In this document: positions 6,949 through 7,995 of the stretch, piece after piece | Layout: the number at the start of each line of letters is the position of its first letter | How positions within the stretch are numbered: position 1 is the first letter of the stretch | Assembly: GCA_027717875.1 (NCBI GenBank) | Contig: JALLOL010000111.1 | Coordinates: forward strand, 1-7,995 | Reading direction: 5' to 3' | DNA from: Acidobacteria bacterium AH-259-L09 | GTDB lineage: Bacteria > Acidobacteriota > UBA6911 > RPQK01 | DNA length: 7,995 nt | Translations under genes and position numbers: made by a program | Notes under the pieces: generated by a model | Seen by the model: only the letters and a program-made list of their open reading frames with translations | Database searches by the model: none | Told to the model about the DNA's origin: nothing

Positions 6949-7035
6949 TCCACTTTTTCTGAACAGAAGGCCGCCATTGAAGGTTTCGATCAAAGCATGC
7001 CGTTCCCTTATTGGTAACCTCATCCCGCCTTATCT

Positions 7036-7065
7036 TTGCTCTCCCTTGAAATCCTCCCTTATAGT
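7036..7065 (+). promoter_or_regulatory. Candidate sigma-70-type promoter of the lsrF-like gene
   Basis: TTGCTC at 7036-7041 (3 of 6 matches) and TATAGT at 7060-7065 (5 of 6) are separated by 18 nt, predicting transcription start near 7072 and a leader of about 40 nt. It lies in a pyrimidine-rich spacer between the small gene and the aldolase gene. The rest of that spacer (6949-7110) shows no other gene. Confidence 0.4.
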
Positions 7066-7110
7066 TGCTACCGTTTTTGCACGAATCATATTTCTCAAAA
7101 GGAGAGAACC

Positions 7111-7995
7111 ATGGCTGATATGGACAAAATGAAGGAAGTGAAAGGCTTTTACCCGGATATTCCGGTGGAGAACAAGCCTTTCTTTTTACGGGGGGCCAAC
7201 GCTCTGGATTGGGGAATGCAAAATCGCTTTTCGCGTATTTTCAATCCCCAATCTGGGCGCGCGGTGATGTTGGCCATTGACCATGGGTATTTCCTTGGGC
7301 CCACCACCGGTCTGGAACGTGTGGACTTAAAAATACTACCGCTTCTCCCGTACTGCGATGCATTAATGCTGACTCGAGGTATGCTGCGCAGTACTGTTCC
7401 TTCAAGCTTCAGCGGAAGTGTCGTGCTCAGAGCAAGTGGTGGTCCTAGCATCCTCAAGGAGCTCTCGAACGAACATATTGCAGTGGATATGGAAGACGCC
7501 CTTCGATTGAACGTGGCAGCAATAGCGGTGCAGGTGTTTATTGGCGGGGAGTGTGAAACTCAGTCCGTTCACAATATGACCACGCTGGTGGATCTGGGGA
7601 ACAGGTATGGTCTTCCCGTGTTAGCGGTCACCGCCGTTGGTAAGGACATGGATCGAGATGCCAAGTATTTGCGTTTGGCTTGCAGAATGTGTTCTGAGCT
7701 GGGCGCACATTTCATGAAGACCTACTATGTTCCTGACGGTTTTGAGACCGTCACGGCATCTTGTCCCGTTCCCATTGTGATGGCCGGCGGTAAGAAGTTG
7801 CCCGAACTCGAGGCGCTGACCATGGCCTACAATGCCGTAGATCAGGGAGCTGCAGGGGTGGATATGGGGCGAAATATCTTCCAATCTGACGCGCCGGCGG
7901 CAATGATCCAGGCCGTAGGCAAAGTAGTGCACGAGCAGATGAAGCCTCAGCAGGCATACGAACTGTACCAGACCTTAAAAAACAAAGAGAAACCG
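7111..7995 (+). CDS. lsrF: LsrF-type class I aldolase / 3-hydroxy-5-phosphonooxypentane-2,4-dione thiolase (3' partial)
   Basis: The protein closely follows enterobacterial LsrF, which moves an acetyl group from phosphorylated, isomerised autoinducer-2 to CoA late in AI-2 breakdown. It belongs to the DhnA-type class I aldolases (TIM barrel, Schiff-base lysine). Shared blocks are ALDWGMQ (31-37), SRIFNP (41-46), AIDHGYF with GPTTGLER (55-70), TRGMLRS (88-94), GKDM (177-180), KTYYV (203-207), [15 protein letters not shown] (218-232) and [12 protein letters not shown] (249-260). Lys203 falls at the residue number of the catalytic lysine in E. coli LsrF. AAGGAGAG at 7099-7106 is a strong ribosome-binding site for the ATG. 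The 295 visible codons have no stop but already exceed the 291 residues of E. coli LsrF, so only a few residues are cut off. No lsrK, lsrG or transporter gene is visible, so the substrate may be a different phosphoketose or diketone. Confidence 0.85.
   Translation, partial: MADMDKMKEVKGFYPDIPVENKPFFLRGANALDWGMQNRFSRIFNPQSGRAVMLAIDHGYFLGPTTGLERVDLKILPLLPYCDALMLTRGMLRSTVPSSFSGSVVLRASGGPSILKELSNEHIAVDMEDALRLNVAAIAVQVFIGGECETQSVHNMTTLVDLGNRYGLPVLAVTAVGKDMDRDAKYLRLACRMCSELGAHFMKTYYVPDGFETVTASCPVPIVMAGGKKLPELEALTMAYNAVDQGAAGVDMGRNIFQSDAPAAMIQAVGKVVHEQMKPQQAYELYQTLKNKEKP

Noticed and set aside
6957..6968. Short palindrome TTCTGAACAGAA after the small gene
   Set aside because: It is only a 5-bp stem with a 2-nt loop and has no following T-tract. 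It is too small to call a terminator, and a single site is too little to call an operator.

Overview
The window looks like a chromosomal segment of a Gram-negative-type or otherwise uncultivated bacterium with moderate GC content. No plasmid, phage or transposase gene is visible. Large membrane proteins with TPR tails like those here are known from Acidobacteriota, Verrucomicrobiota, Nitrospirota, Omnitrophota and deltaproteobacterial-type lineages. I infer one of these groups but cannot fix the phylum from the sequence.

Positions 1-5314 (+) hold three tandem paralogous genes. Each encodes a multi-pass GT-C-fold-like membrane domain resembling the TMTC / protein O-mannosyltransferase superfamily, followed by a C-terminal TPR arm of 3, 7 and 4 repeats respectively. 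Copy 1 is cut by the left edge. The copies are tightly packed (a 6-nt gap, then a 4-nt GTGA overlap) and are almost certainly one transcript. Copies 1 and 3 share a nearly identical membrane core at DNA level. Their TPR arms differ and resemble copy 2 in different places, so the array looks mosaic.

At 5312-5381 a long imperfect palindrome lies exactly between the array and the convergent tyrS gene. Its two ends are the TAG stop codons of the two genes. Positions 5379-6596 (-) encode a complete tyrosyl-tRNA synthetase. Upstream of tyrS are a good -10 box and two different short tandem arrays that both have an 8-bp period.

Positions 6772-6948 (+) encode an unrecognised 58-residue charged helical protein with a good ribosome-binding site. 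After a pyrimidine-rich spacer with a plausible promoter, 7111-7995 (+) encodes an LsrF-type class I aldolase/thiolase that runs off the right edge near its natural C-terminus. The three parts (glycosyltransferase array, tyrS, lsrF-like gene) do not form an obvious pathway. The tandem TMTC-like array, with a constant core and variable TPR arms, is the most interesting element.
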